Notes: generated from the sequence alone by a model not told the origin. Shown: positions 1 through 10,496, counted from the first letter of the stretch. The stretch is 19,855 bases of DNA from Podila epigama (GCA_015679605.1 JAAAVE010000417.1:1-19855); one strand, 5' to 3'. Numbers and translations are program-made.

Positions 1-1126
1 TTTTTTGGAAGAATGGTTAGTCATAATCGGATGCGCAGTTTTTTCCTTCTTTTTTGTCGTCCTGTGAACAAAGAAACCAACTTGATACCTGGTGTTCCAA
101 GGCCGAGTGACACTGGATCTGATTTGGCCTCTCTATCGCTGTGGTGGAAACATGTATGTCCCCCATGCCCATGCCCATGCCCATGCCCATGTCCGTGTCC
201 ATGTCCGTGTGCATCCGTGTCTTGTTGTTGTGTATCTGCTTTCACCTCTGTCGTGGTGGAAGCAGCATGTCCCGAGGGCCGAGGGCCACCTTGCATCTTC
301 TCGTGGACTTTCTTGCCAGTGCCACCTCGCGCAAGGTCAATAGCGTGTGGGAGCATTTTCGCGACAGCTTCAAAGTTTTCTTTGACAGCTTTGGGGCTTC
401 CAGGGAAGGTGACGATCAATGTCTGTCCTCGGATGCCTGAGATGGCTCTACTCAGCGCAGCAAAAGGTGTGATCTGGATAGATTTGGCAAAGATAAGGTG
501 ACTCAGGCCAGGAGTTTGACGTTCGAGTAGAGGTAGAATCGCCTATAGGGAGAGAAGATGTATGACTGTTTAGTGGGGTAATAAACTAATCAGCGTGGTG
601 TGGGTCATGTTCAATTGCTTGCAATCGTGTGTGTATGCGTGTGTACAGGTGGAAATAAGAGAGAAAATGGTGGAAAGAACGTGTAAGGGTTTATCTACCT
701 CAGGAGTGCAATCACGGACGCCAAAGCCGGTGCCACCCGTGGTGAGGACGAGATGCAGGTCCAAGTCGTCGGACCAGGCGGTGACAATCTTTTGGATGGC
801 CTTGATGTTGTCAGGGACGATGGAGGTCACCTCGACCTTGAACCGAGGTTCGGTATCCACGAGGCGGCAGAGTGAGGGTCCACTGGTGTCCGAGACTGGA
901 TCGAGCGAAGCTGTGTCGCTGACTAGAGAGAGAGAGATAGAGAGAACAGACGGGGGGGTTTTGGGGATGAGTTGAATGGGTTGGTCTCTAGTTTTTCGTG
1001 TTATATTCATAGAAAGCACAAAAAGACTAGACTTTGGTTCACAAGACGCGTTTTTGAATGAATGTATTTTTTTCTAATTCTTCTTTGTCTCTTACTGGTG
1101 AGGACTCCGACACGTATTGTTGTCAT
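1..1126 (-). CDS. cnxE: Gephyrin/CnxE-type molybdenum cofactor synthesis protein, 5' part (MogA domain), runs off the left edge
   Basis: In this family the MogA (G) domain adenylylates molybdopterin and the MoeA (E) domain inserts molybdate. Inferred exons are 1126-1096, 922-699 and 542-89; introns are 1095-923 and 698-543. Exon 1 gives MTTIRVGVLT; the split ATC codon joins it to SDTASLDPVSDTSG, the MogA entry motif. Exon 2 ends in LTTGGTGFGVRDCTPE, the MogA nucleotide/molybdopterin loop. Exon 3 gives AILPLLERQTPGLSHL, then SGIRGQTLIVTFPGSPKAV and PHAIDLARG, all aligning by eye with gephyrin. About residue 191 a low-complexity His-Gly linker begins. A donor at 88-87 (GTATCA) probably starts an intron whose acceptor is off the window, because translation beyond it loses similarity. 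The MoeA half is not present here. MogA-before-MoeA is the animal/fungal order; plant Cnx1 is reversed. The start codon is the only ATG fitting the MogA N-terminus. Identity is firm; the linker exon end is not. Confidence 0.9.
162..218 (-). repeat. Hexamer repeat encoding a (His-Gly)n tract
   Basis: A run of CATGCC units degenerating to CATGTC and CGTGTC. On the minus strand it reads as alternating His-Gly codons (about eight pairs) followed by GGHTCFHH, inside exon 3 of the CnxE gene, in the linker after the MogA domain. The variant units keep His-Gly while changing third bases, so the tract is not just a fresh slippage product. Confidence 0.85.
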
Positions 1127-1868
1127 GTGGGATTGTCAAGCAGAGTGGGGATGTGGTGTGTTGTGGAATGTGTTTTTTTGTGGTTGTTCCTGATGAAAGA
1201 TGTGAAATAGAAGAATTATTTGAATGATTGAGTGTGAGTGTGAGAATGTCTGAACAAATGGTCATGCGAGCGCAGTCCAATAAGACGGGCAAATATTGAA
1301 GGTGGTGGAGTGTGCGGGGTGACAGAGTTTTGTCACACATATTTGGAAGAAGAAAAGAAAAAAAAAAAGGGGGGTCATAATTTCATTCTCAAAGTGCACA
1401 AAGTGGGGCTGGCAAAGGTTGGCTCTCGTTTTGAATGTGGGTTAGGATTGGTGGCCACCCGATGGTAACTTGGGGGCCTAGCTAGTCATCTAGTGTAGCA
1501 TGTACTCTAAATGGACCGTGTGTCAGGAACCAAAGGCACCCCTTCCTGGTACCCGCCTTTCTCCTGACGACGGAGTGCAAGGCATGATTCCCAACGGCGA
1601 ATTTTTAGCCGTTAAAACTGACATCATCTCTGTTATTTTTATTATTGTAACTCAATTGCTTGTAGTGAATAATGAATATTTCAAAAAACTCACTCGTCAC
1701 TCGCTGTAAACCTCTTCTTTATTTCTTTCACTTGACCACTTGACCGACTCGACTACTACCACCTACCTCACTCTCATTCAAATCCACATACATTCAATTC
1801 ATCACATTCATACACATTCATCTTCATTTAGTCACTCTCTTCATTCAAATACATCTCGCACTCCTCAA
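1127..1868. other. Divergent intergenic region between cnxE and the beta-helix gene
   Basis: 742 bases between two divergent start codons, presumably holding both promoters. The cnxE side is GT-rich on the plus strand. It contains an A10 run followed by GGGGGG near 1359-1375, three CTAG tetramers near 1480-1494, a small inverted repeat at 1593-1613, and a CAT/CATTC-rich stretch (about 1770-1850) that looks like the leader of the beta-helix gene and has no ATG in the frame of that gene. A 69-codon open frame at 1500-1709 shows no recognisable protein. I see no RNA gene. Confidence 0.5.
1593..1613. repeat. Inverted repeat AACGGC / GCCGTT with an AT-rich loop
   Basis: AACGGC at 1593-1598 and GCCGTT at 1608-1613 are exact reverse complements separated by GAATTTTTA, followed by AAAAC. 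It could be a short hairpin or part of a degenerate repeat; nothing in the window decides this. Confidence 0.4.
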
Positions 1869-4073
1869 ATGAATCTAGATCAAATTAGCAAGAGAGCTGG
1901 TCGAATGCTTGGCAATGCCATTCGAGGTACATTTATTTCAGTTCCTCCTCATCTGTACCTCGTGTAACTATCCTGAAGCGTGGAAACAAATTAAAAGATA
2001 TCATCTCTACCCTTGAACCTAGACTGCCTGCGCGACAGTAACAATGCTCCTGTTCAACCCCCACAACAGTCCTTCCCATCACAATCTCTGGCACACCAAG
2101 TCATGGTCGCTGCAAATAACCCAGGCAGCTACTATTCGTCACAGACCCCTGTTGGCCACTTTCAGCCGCAACAGTAAGGCTAGAAGCAAAGGTGCTTTTG
2201 CTCTTGACACTTCAAATGCCAGCATATCTCTCAACTCTTTCATTTTGTTATTCTAGGACTCCTTTCATGTGTCCGCCTCCTCCATACGAAGAGCAACAGC
2301 TTAATGACACGGGCGACCTGAGTGCGCTCCAGCTGCCCGACAGCCATGGCAACACAATTCCAGACTTTTCCCGAGTCGGATATAGAGAAGGACATGTCAG
2401 GATTCCGTTTGTGCCTGTCCGGGCAGTCGTCGAACCTTCGCTCGACTGCTTCTCGGACGACACATCCAGAATCCAAGCGGCCATCGATTATGTGTCGGCC
2501 ATGCCGCTGGAGTGTATTGGCCAAGACGGTGCCCAGATCAGAGGCGCTGTCTTATTAAAGGCAGGCACCTACCGGGTCGCAGGTGCCCTCATCATCCACA
2601 CTTCAGGTGTCGTCCTGAGAGGTGAAGGTCAGGATAATAACGGCACGATTGTTGTCGCTACAGGTGCCATCCAAAGAGACTTTATTCTCGTCAATGGCAT
2701 GCTGACCTCGGACATGGGCACAGTCGAAATGCAACAGGCCAAGGCCCGAACGCGAGAGATGATGCCCCTGAACGGCTACCGAGGCAGCAAAAAACCAGTG
2801 ACTTATACCAAGGAAGGGATTTACATCCCAACAGGCACAACACACATCCCAGTCCAGAATATCAGCGGTTATAATGTCGGTGACGCCATTGTGGTAAGGA
2901 ACATATTAGCGTTGTGTTTTCAAGGTAGCAGCATTTTGCGTTCTCACTTTCTTTTTTTAGTTTTCGATGACACTGACAATGACCTTATTCCATCATGTGA
3001 CATTTGACATCACACATGCAAATAGATTGAGCGTCCAGGAACTGAAGAGTGGATCAAGGATATTGGCATGGATTGTCTCCCACCCAGGCCTGGCAACATA
3101 CCTTCGACACAGTGGACTGGAAAGTCATTCACCTTTCGATTCGAACGGAGGATTGTTGCGATTGATGAGGCAACAAGTACGTTTGTGCTCGACATTCCAA
3201 TGGTCATGTGCCTCGACCCAAAGTATCCGCCCGCAAGGGTATACGAGCTCATCCACAAGTTCCCTACCATCTCTGACGTGGGTGTCGAGAACATGTGTCT
3301 AGTCAACGAGACGGATAAGAGCAATCCCGAGGACGAAAATCACGGATGGTATGCTGTTGTCGTGGACAATACAGTGAATGGCTGGGTGGCAGATGTGACC
3401 ACCAAACATTTCGTCAGCGGTCTCTATGCTGCAGTCTGGTCTCGATACATCACCATCCAGGATTGTTCAGTGCTCTATCCTGTCTCCAAGCCCACGGAGG
3501 GCGGCCGTCGCTACCAGTTTAATCTGAGTGGGCAAAAGGGACTTGTCAAGCGCTGTTTCACCAACAATGCTCGTCATGACTTTATTACCCTTGGCAGAGT
3601 TTGTGGTATTGTATTCACTCCTTTACCTTTATTGTTTTCAAATCAATTTGATCAAGATAGTGTCCTTGTCAACACCACTAATGTTCCATTCTTGTCGTTT
3701 GGTCATTTTTTTTACTTTTTTTTTTCAACTTCTTGAGCCAAATCCACAAATATACTCACTCCCACTCGCACACATCCTCCCTACGCTTCTAGGCGCTTTC
3801 CAAGTGATTTACAATTGCACAGTGCACACCAATAACAATTGTTTCCAAGATCCACCTGGGGTCACGAATTGGGTGGTTGGACTCAGGGGCGGGTTGACCA
3901 AGAAACCTGCCTTCGAGGCCCCTTGCTCAACATGCTTTTCACCCAATACTCCAGTACAACCGCGAAGTCTGTATTGGGCACAACTCGTCGCCCGAATGGG
4001 AGGTGATATTCAGCGGGTCAAGAGTGCCGTTGGCGTCGAGGCAAAGATGAAATATCCTCCAAGGACACAATAA
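1869..4073 (+). CDS. Right-handed parallel beta-helix protein, Pectate_lyase_3-like, no signal peptide
   Basis: Exons 1869-1926, 2023-2173, 2257-2893, 3026-3605 and 3793-4073 join in phase to 568 residues. The N-terminus (MNLDQISKRAGRMLGNAIRD) is charged, not a signal peptide; a Q/P/S-rich stretch follows with PPPPYEE at 76-82. From about residue 100 comes the recognisable core: IPDFSRVGYREGHVRIP, then DDTSRIQAAIDYVSAMP, GAVLLKAGTYRVAGALII and VVLRGEGQDNNGTIVVATG, the usual opening of pectate-lyase-superfamily beta-helices. Later blocks include GWYAVVVDNTVNGWVADVT, NARHDFITLGRVCG and VHTNNNCFQDP. This layout resembles bacterial proteins of unknown polysaccharide substrate more than classical fungal pectinases. 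The last acceptor was chosen at 3791-3792, giving RVCGAFQVIYNC, rather than the AG before 3805, because it keeps the RVCG block. A polysaccharide-binding or -cleaving role is inferred from the fold; catalytic residues were not assigned. Start is the first in-frame ATG. Confidence 0.8.
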
Positions 4074-4238
4074 GTGTACGAGGAACAATGAAACGACAAC
4101 ACTCAGTCTACATGCTCCAAGCATGGTTAAATTCACTGTAACTTTACGCATATCCCTTATAGCCCTACCTAGGTTGACGTTGTTGAGGGTCCTCCTTGTT
4201 TATTTATATATAAAAATGTAACTGTATGTATCCAGACT
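4074..4238. other. Convergent 3' region
   Basis: 165 bases between two stop codons on opposite strands. The AT-rich core near 4197-4218 (TATTTATATATAAAAATG) is the only obvious candidate for poly(A) signals and could serve both genes. No other structure seen. Confidence 0.4.
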
Positions 4239-5287
4239 TCATTTCCTTGGCTTATCTTCTTCATCCTTGTGTTCTTCAACCATTTTTTGAATTGCTTCTT
4301 GAATCTGTTTACCGCGCTGACCAGACACTGAGCCGAGCATTTTGGCAACCTCTCGCTTGAGCTCCTCATCACGGTCAATGCCGTCGGCTTCAGAGGCTGC
4401 CAGGATGCTGACAATCTTCTTTTTGAATTCTGGGTCGACCTCATCATCGTCCTCATTTCCGTTCTCATCCTTATCATCATCGCTGCTACTGCTGTCGTCG
4501 CTGTCAGCTTCCTTATCCAAATGAGACATGTCATTGTCGATCTCCGAATGCTCTACCTGAGGCTCCAGACCCAGCTCTTTGTACAAGGCAGCAGCCTCAT
4601 CCCACTCTTCATCGATAGCGACATCAAGGGCCTATACGAGAAGCACACACGATAAAAAAAAAGAGTCCCAAAATAATTTTAGCCGCAGCAAAAAAAAAAA
4701 AAAAAAAAAAAAAAAGAGAGATGGGTTAGTCTTCAACCAGAACAAAACATTGCAAATTTTTTTGTATCCACGCCAATCTCTCCGAGGTTTTACTCACGTT
4801 CTTGCCCTCAGAGTTCTTGTGATGAAGATCAGCACCAAAGTCGAGAAGAATCTTGACCATAGCGGGAGTTTCGCAAGTGAAAAGTGGGGTGTCTCCATCT
4901 TCGTCCTGGATGTTGACGTTGGCCTTTTTGTCCTTGATCAAAAAGTTGACCAGATCAACGTGTTCGTAGGAGGCTGCTTGATGCCTGTGTTGAGGAAAAG
5001 GATAAAAAGTCAGATTATGTTTAACATCATGATATGAATGAAGTAGAGCCTATTTGGATCGTTTCTTCCTCACTTACAGAGCAGATGTGCCAAACTCGTC
5101 TTGGTCGTTGACGTCTACACCTTGATCAAGGAGCTTCTTGATCGCATCGATATTACCATCGGCTAAATAGCATACATACAGTTACAGTGAGTATCTTGGA
5201 GATAGCGGGGGGTGCAGGTCAAAAAAGAAACATAGTACTCCTTTGTAGAAACTCACCAGCTGCCTCTTGAATATTGATTGAGTGCAT
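4239..5287 (-). CDS. Ankyrin-repeat protein with acidic C-terminal region, Yar1-like
   Basis: Exons 5287-5257, 5162-5078, 4984-4798 and 4631-4239 join in phase to 231 residues. Residues 1-105 hold about three ankyrin repeats: AAADGNIDAIKKLLDQGVDV, then GTSALHQAASYEHVDLVNFL, then GDTPLFTCETPAMVKILLDF with GADLHHKNSEGKNALDVAI. A tail follows with WDEAAALYKELG, an acidic Ser/Asp/Glu block at about 141-167, and a basic/acidic helical end. Length, repeat number and acidic tail match the fungal Yar1 family, whose S. cerevisiae member is a chaperone for ribosomal protein Rps3. I infer that role from architecture only; other small ankyrin proteins look alike. The gene is divergent from NUP133, with 312 bases between start codons. 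Exon 1 is only 31 bases. The start is the ATG just ahead of the first ankyrin helix. Confidence 0.8.
4690..4715. repeat. A26 homopolymer inside an intron of the ankyrin gene
   Basis: Twenty-six consecutive A on the plus strand, a U26 run in the pre-mRNA of the ankyrin gene, within intron 4797-4632 and about 60 bases before its acceptor. Such a run is prone to length error in sequencing and assembly. Confidence 0.9.
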
Positions 5288-5599
5288 TCTGGTGAAATGG
5301 TTGTCAAGGTGAATGAGGTTGAGCCGCAGCTTGCACACTCTTTGAGAAAAAGTTTAGTGTAAAAAAAAAAAGAAAAAATCTGTGGCTTAGATTTCGAGCG
5401 ATGCTTTTTTGCAATGGTTAAAGAAACGCGTGTTGGGTGACAATCGCATTCACCACATTCAATTTCAAGAACACACAAAAAAATATACTCAACATCAGCA
5501 AAGCTTCAAGGAATCTGTCAAACTAGAGTGATTTATTGTCTTGATTTGTGAATCTCACCGCTTCAGCCAAAGAAGGAAAAAAAAAAGGGATCGCCTCTC
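5288..5599. promoter_or_regulatory. Divergent promoter region, ankyrin gene / NUP133, with an ACGCGT site
   Basis: 312 bases between divergent start codons. Contains an A11 run near 5360-5371, an ACGCGT hexamer at 5426-5431 (the consensus of the MluI cell-cycle box bound by MBF in yeasts) and an A-rich run just before the NUP133 start. Function of the hexamer is inferred from motif identity only. Confidence 0.45.
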
Positions 5600-8500
5600 A
5601 TGTTTGCTGCAAGAGCACCCAAGGGCACTGCACATTCAACGGCCAACTGGGTCGCCAGTGTTCAACACAAGGAAGCAAAGCCTGAACGAACTCTTGTGCA
5701 TAATGCCTCAACCAAGCGTGCAAACATTGCAGCTGCCTCACCAACACCTTCATCGACTAGTTCCTTTGAGAGCACCGAACCTGCTTGGATGACATATCAC
5801 GGTAGCACCGAGTCTACATCCAATCACTCGACTATTGGTGATGATTCGATATACTCCAAGAACGAGCATACCATTGTGGCTCTCTTTGGTCCGTTGCCAA
5901 GGGAGGTCGAGGAAGCACTTGCAAAGACTGGTATGGTAACACCAGAAAATTTCACATCCACGCTTATCTTGACAGAGAATGGAACCTGAAAAGCAAAAGT
6001 CGCATGGACTGACCCCCCTTTTTGTTTCTTTCAATGCGTTGATCTACTCTTGCATTTCATTCTACTACCTGCAATATAGACTTTTATAGGCAGCCGATGA
6101 CAGCAAAGGTAGATCTGGATGCTGGCTACGGGATCGTTGTTTCTCAATCAAGGTGCTATATCTGGGCTGTCCAAAAGGTACAAAAAGATATCCCTCATCA
6201 GGGTTGCGGGTAGTATCAATACCCATCAAACGCCTGACTTGACACTGACGTTTTTCACGTATCATCATATTTATTGATTGGTAGAATGTGACTTATCGTA
6301 CACCACCACCATGTTACACCTTCCCCATGCCGCCTAACAGCCTCGACTCGATTGAAACCTCTGTCCTCTTGCCCTCGGTCACCATCACAAACTCGGACGA
6401 CAACTACTCTGGATTGCTTGCTTGCTCACTAGACGGCACATGCTGGTACTGGGATAATATCGAACTCTCGGTGTCAAATGCAGATCAGCATGTCAGTACC
6501 AAGATCAATCTTTTACAGGGTGACTACGTAACCCACGTTGAGAGCGCTGGGGTAAGTTGAAGCTGTTTGTATTTTTCAAAAAGTCCAGTACTAGGAGTGG
6601 TGGATGTGCTTGAGCATTTATTTACTAACTTATGAATTATTCACAAACTTATCAAACTATGGAAAACAAAAAACAACAACCAACGTTCAGCCAATGGGTT
6701 ATTTCTTTGGAACAAGGTTCGCCCAGGTTTATGAGGTTGCTGTCAAGAAGCAGTACGGAGCAGCGTACCTGACAGCCAAGCAGTTGAGCACACAAGGAGG
6801 CGGAGCGATGGCGTCTATTTTCAATTTGATTGGCATGGGTCAAGCGCCAGATACGACACAGAAGATCACATCATTGACCTCAGGACCCAAGCTTCAGGAC
6901 CCATATGGTCGCTGGGATTTATATGCCATGACGCGCAGATCACTTTATAAATGGCAGTTGCTTCGAGTGGGTGAGCCGGCGTTTGAGGTCGAAATCCCAC
7001 TCAAGGATCTCGTGCTGGAGAAGATCAACCGTGACCTCGCAGTGGCAGCACCATTCGGGATGGACCCCAAAATCCGACTGTTGGATGTCAAGTATATTCG
7101 GAACAGCAAGCTATTGGTGCTCGCCTCGTTCTTTGAAGAACCTGTTCATACCCCAACAACTCCCTTGACCTATGGACTCTTTACATTGTCATCTCAGTAT
7201 GGCCAGGAGTACGATGTCGAAAGCGCCAAGTATATCCGTCGAGTAATAGTAAGGACAAGGACAAGCCATTAGGAAACAAAAAGAAGTATCAGGGATATCA
7301 GGGATTTTTGAGGTATTAACAGATTTATTATATTCATCAAATTTTATAGGAAGAGGACCTTCGACCTGAGGCATCGCCAAAGTTGGTCATTCCCCAGGGT
7401 GGTCCTCGGGCTTTTGTCATTACACCAGCGTCTGTGATCATTAAATCGAGCGAGGCAAAGGATGATTTTGAAGAGATTATTCCCCTCAAAAACGACAGGA
7501 TTGTTGGATTTGGGGGTGAGGACTGGAGACAACGGAACGAACAAATTGGAGACGCGAGCGAACTTTCGATTGTTTGCCGTAGGAGTGGTCGTCTGGGAAT
7601 CCATGTGCAGGTTGATGGTGTGACAACCTCAAAGGCCGATCTGTCAGAGGAAGATTATATGACGACCCAACTGCTGGCAAAGTTGGAGCAAGCGGTGTAC
7701 TTTGGAAACAAGCAACATAACCCAATTTCCTTTGACCTGGCACTCTACGACCGCGGTGATTTGAACAAGGCTGCGCTCAAAGTCAACGAAGAGATTCTGA
7801 ATTCACATGCTGGGCTCTTGGCGTCAGGAAGCGACATGACAACTCGGCTGGCCGAGCGGTTCCAACGAGTCAAGAGCATTATCGAGAGTATCGGGCAGTG
7901 CCATATGACGAACCGTCTGAGCGTCGACACTCGCTTCAAGCTTTGCTGGAGTGCCGAAAAGATGGCTGCAGCCAACGCTTTGTGGCATCAATTTCAATGG
8001 AAATTGGCTAGCCGAGAAAAGTCAAAAGAATCCAAGGCACTTTTCAAAAAGGTCCTCCAGGATGCAGCAGCCCTTGCTCAGCACCAGCCAACAACCGAGT
8101 CTAATGCGGACGACCTTGTGTCCTTGTTCCTAAAGTACCATGTAAGTCTTGTTTCTTTTTACAAGGAACCCCTCCACCAACTTGGGAATGAATTTTTACA
8201 GTTGGTGATTTCAGCATTTATTAACCTCACTAATTCCATTGTATCGTGTCTCTTTGTAGGTTGACAAACTTGGCGAGCTTCTTGTAAACATTCAAGTCGC
8301 AGCAAGAAAACAAAAGAATCTTTCCCAACACATGCATGAGGAACTGGTTCGCGACATTAATAGCCTACTCATTCTCAGTTTGCGCTCAGCATGGAGCTAC
8401 CGACAAAAGAACGTTGAGAAATATGCACTTCAAGGTGACACCAGCGTAGAACCCTGGACTGGTAAGATTGTGGATTGTTTGTTTATCTTCATCTTGGCTG

Positions 8501-10496
8501 CTAAAATTGACTAGCTATGGTCCATGTTTATACTCATGCATGTCGTATTTTTCTATCTTGCTTTAATGTGAGTAGGAATTGTGAATATGATCAAGTCATT
8601 GACAGCCCAGTTCAATCGAACGATTGCAGTGTGCAAAGCAGAGCAGACAGGCAACAGCTTAAGCATGGATGTCGATGGCAATGAGGCAGAGGTTGGGCTG
8701 ACGCGAATTGACTCTGAGCTTAAAGAGCAGCTCTATGGTCTGGCTGACGTGACACTCCAAGCTCATTCGGAACGTTTGCAATACCTGGAAGGGTATGTAT
8801 TCTTTTCATTCTTTTCATCGTTCAAATGTACTTGATGCAGGACCCTGTCTGACACTTGCTTTTATACTTATATTGGGGTTGTTGATTATGTTAGCCTACC
8901 ACACTCGTCCGAGACTGACGTTTTGATCGGTCAGGCAGTAGAAGAGTACAAGGATGCAAAGTCACATTTGCTATCACCTCTTGGTAATATAAGTGGCTCT
9001 CTTGTGAATGTGTATTGTCATGTCGACCAGAATTACCATTTTATTCATATCTATCTTGTTCCTAATACGCTGTTGTATCCTTCTTATAGCTACCTTCGAG
9101 GATACGACGCCTGCAAAGAAGCTCGCACAAAAATACAGGGATTTTACAACACTAGTGAAGCTCTGTAAGGGTGACCGTGCCATGCTTGAAGACTACATTC
9201 AAAAATACCAGCAGCCATTTGCTGATGCATTGTTCCAGTGGTACATTGAACAGAGTAAGTATTCTATGCCAGCTGGTTCCTTACTACAAAAAAACTTGAA
9301 TGAATGTTGACCGTCTGTCTCTTTGTTGGAATCTGCTTTGTTTGATAGATCAAATACCTGTCCTTATGGAGCATGGCGAGCAGCATAGCGACCTCTTTAC
9401 ATCGTTTTTGGATCGTTCCGATTACGGCGACTTTGCATGGTTGCATGACATCAAAATCAAACGGTTCATTGCGGCAGCAGAGAAGGTACATGAAGGCGCC
9501 CTGCTGGAGACGAATATGGACCGTCGTCAGGTGATGTTCAGTCTCAACAAGCTGCTCTTCCTTGCGGATCTTCCAGCAGGAAATATCAGTGTTGAGAGCT
9601 CAATGAAATACCTTGGGCGCAGTAATGAGGAACTGGATTTTGCCACGATCCAGACTCTTGTGGCGGATGAATGGGGCAACATGGTGGGCGCTCTTGACAA
9701 TGTTGCTGACAAGGCCGAGGCGATCGTGGATTCCTTTGGATCATCCATTCTTTCTGAGCAACCTGTCTTGCGTGAGGTACTGCCTGCGATTGAAAGAAGA
9801 TGCCTTTTTAATTTCTCTTTATGTATTCATAGTACTCACCTTGGACTTTTCGTCTTTTTTGCACTCTCCTAGGCCATTGTCGATTCAATCAGCTCTCTGC
9901 TGAAACGCCAGACTTTGAGTTCGGAAGATTTGTTGGATGTGCTCATGGTTCAGCAGACGCGAGAGATCGAGAACATGGATGTTGTGGATGTTGCTTTGGG
10001 CATTTGTATGAATGCAGCAGATATTCCTGAGAACCGCCGTCCATATGTCCTTCAGGATGTGTGGCGACGTATTTTCATTGCAGATCAGGATGGATACTGG
10101 AAGCTGAGTGAGACCAATGACTTTGAAGCTCGGGAGAAATTGATGCACAGCTGGATGTGTCGAGCCTATGCGACGATCTACCGTGCAGAGGGTGCCAAGG
10201 ATGATAGACTCCTTGGACCTGAGCAGACAAAGTGCAATATGCCAGAGGATCTATTCCGACAGCGGTTCCAGCGGGACGATCGGTCGTACAAGGGGATGGT
10301 GCAGGACTATGAGCGTGAGAATGAGGAGCTTGAGAAGCGTCTCCGGCAAGGGGATTTAATGCAAAAATGGCGCAGAGTGAAGGAGATTGTGGCGGAAAAC
10401 GATCGAAGGATCCATGAGAATGAGTTGTCTAGTAGTCAATTCTTGCCTGATGCTAGCAAGAGTCAGGATGTTGACATGGACAATGAAAGTCTTTGA
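5600..10496 (+). CDS. NUP133: Nucleoporin Nup133 (Y-complex / Nup107-160 scaffold)
   Basis: Eleven exons: 5600-5930, 6080-6177, 6285-6551, 6691-7248, 7350-8141, 8260-8461, 8576-8792, 8841-8983, 9090-9254, 9349-9776 and 9873-10496. Phases agree throughout and give 1274 residues, slightly longer than human or yeast Nup133 (about 1150). Residues 1-85 look disordered. A beta-propeller starts near residue 90 (ALFGPLPREVEEAL; VDLDAGYGIVVSQSRCYIWA; YRTPPPCYTFPMP; VESAGPMGYFFGT) and runs to about 530. The rest is alpha-helical, with the Nup133 signature QKYRDFTTLVKLCKGDRAML and FADALFQWYIEQ at about 880-925. The last exon carries LLKRQTLSSEDLLDVLMV and the Nup107-facing C-terminal region (ENRRPYVLQDVWRRIFIAD), ending in a coiled-coil-like KRLRQGDLMQKWRRVKEIVA. 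The protein acts in the nuclear pore outer ring, holding Nup107 through its C-terminus. Residues 263-282 form an ALPS-like membrane-sensing loop. Intron 8793-8840 is only 48 bases. An additional upstream exon cannot be excluded. Confidence 0.92.
6781..6840 (+). other. ALPS-like loop in the Nup133 propeller
   Basis: Encodes residues 263-282, QLSTQGGGAMASIFNLIGMG: rich in Ser, Thr and Gly, with hydrophobics spaced as in an amphipathic helix and no charged residue. It sits at nearly the same position as the curvature-sensing ALPS loop of human Nup133 (about 245-267, also G/S-rich with an SxLFG-type core). Confidence 0.6.

Noticed and set aside
13-501. Plus-strand frame with poly Cys-Pro, antisense to cnxE
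   Set aside because: Created by the hexamer repeat; the minus strand carries the conserved MogA protein.
1500-1709. 69-codon frame in the cnxE/beta-helix gap
   Set aside because: Has an ATG but no recognisable domain, no adjoining exon and an AT-rich end; not enough for a gene call.
2192-2256. Hydrophobic, signal-peptide-like stretch (LLLLTLQMPAYLSTLSFCY) in frame with the beta-helix domain
   Set aside because: It begins with GTG, not ATG, lies wholly inside the intron 2174-2256 bounded by GTAAGG and TTCTAG, and exons 1-2 join the helix exon cleanly in phase.
3793-3804. Alternative acceptor after CCAAG giving RVCVIYNC
   Set aside because: The CTTCTAG acceptor keeps the RVCG block expected in the family and is a stronger site.
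4579-5037. 152-codon plus-strand frame with poly-Lys
   Set aside because: Antisense to ankyrin exons; the Lys run is just the A26 tract.
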